From NCBI GenBank assembly GCA_913063005.1, contig CAJXZI010000117.1, positions 1 to 6,544 on the forward strand: DNA of 6,544 nt. The letters are read 5' to 3'. This document shows, one piece after another, positions 6,493-6,544 of this stretch. Source of the stretch: an uncultured Halieaceae bacterium. Lineage in GTDB: Bacteria; Pseudomonadota; Gammaproteobacteria; Pseudomonadales; Halieaceae. The stretch's first letter is position 1, and the number at the start of each line of letters is the position of its first letter. The notes beneath the pieces were generated by a model that did not search any database, was not told where the DNA came from, and saw only the letters and a program-made list of their open reading frames with translations. The position numbers and the translations under genes are program-made.

Positions 6493-6544
6493 GGGCTTTG
6501 GGCTTTGGGCTTTGGGCTTTGGGCTTTGGGCTTTGGGCTTTGGG
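6493..6544. repeat. Perfect GGGCTTT heptanucleotide tandem repeat, running off the window end
   Basis: Seven perfect copies of GGGCTTT (6493-6541) are followed by GGG at 6542-6544, where the window stops, so the true copy number is unknown. They are preceded by T6 (6487-6492). The plus strand carries eight GGG runs separated by uniform CTTT loops, which meets the usual G3N1-7 pattern for intramolecular G-quadruplexes. The array sits upstream of the acyltransferase gene and beside its candidate promoter. Perfect identity between copies implies recent slippage or selection, or an assembly artefact. Confidence 0.95.

Overview
The window looks like chromosomal DNA of a Gram-negative, probably marine gammaproteobacterium. 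This is an inference from a lipobox-bearing periplasmic acylase, the style of the catabolic enzymes and the moderate GC content; there is no rRNA or other taxonomic marker. Apart from one truncated transporter gene at the left edge and a small gene relic, every intact gene reads on the minus strand.

Layout, left to right. Bases 1-256 hold the 3' end of a plus-strand major facilitator superfamily (MFS) transporter gene. It converges on a large lipoprotein penicillin acylase / acyl-homoserine-lactone (AHL) acylase-type gene (314-2848), and a strong hairpin terminator lies between them (286-310). A gene-poor gap (2849-3245) contains a degenerate 15-bp tandem repeat array. Next comes a compact minus-strand set of three genes, in transcription order: an atypical short-chain dehydrogenase/reductase (SDR; 5660-4896), a TauD/TfdA-type Fe(II)/2-oxoglutarate dioxygenase (4856-4008) and a 2-keto-4-pentenoate hydratase / fumarylacetoacetate hydrolase (FAH)-superfamily enzyme (3971-3246). 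Their gaps are only 39 and 36 nt, so they are probably one operon. Upstream of it, 5686-5832 on the plus strand encodes what looks like the C-terminal remnant of a LysR-type regulator. This abuts, tail to tail with a 1-nt gap, a small PlsC-like acyltransferase gene (6418-5834). The window ends inside a perfect heptanucleotide tandem repeat, GGGCTTT, just upstream of a candidate promoter for that acyltransferase.

How the genes may work together. The dioxygenase, hydratase and SDR suggest a catabolic operon for an unidentified carboxylate-bearing compound: oxidative cleavage or hydroxylation by the 2-oxoglutarate (2OG) enzyme, then processing of a 2-keto-enoate-type intermediate. The acylase hydrolyses an amide-linked acyl group in the periplasm or at the outer membrane, and the neighbouring transporter could import products, but nothing here proves a shared pathway. 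The points most worth a second look are the heptamer repeat with G-quadruplex potential, the SDR lacking its catalytic Tyr and Lys, the 15-bp repeat array that encodes pentapeptide periodicity on both strands, and the regulator relic beside the operon. I found no CRISPR array, tRNA, rRNA, insertion sequence or clear novel defence system.
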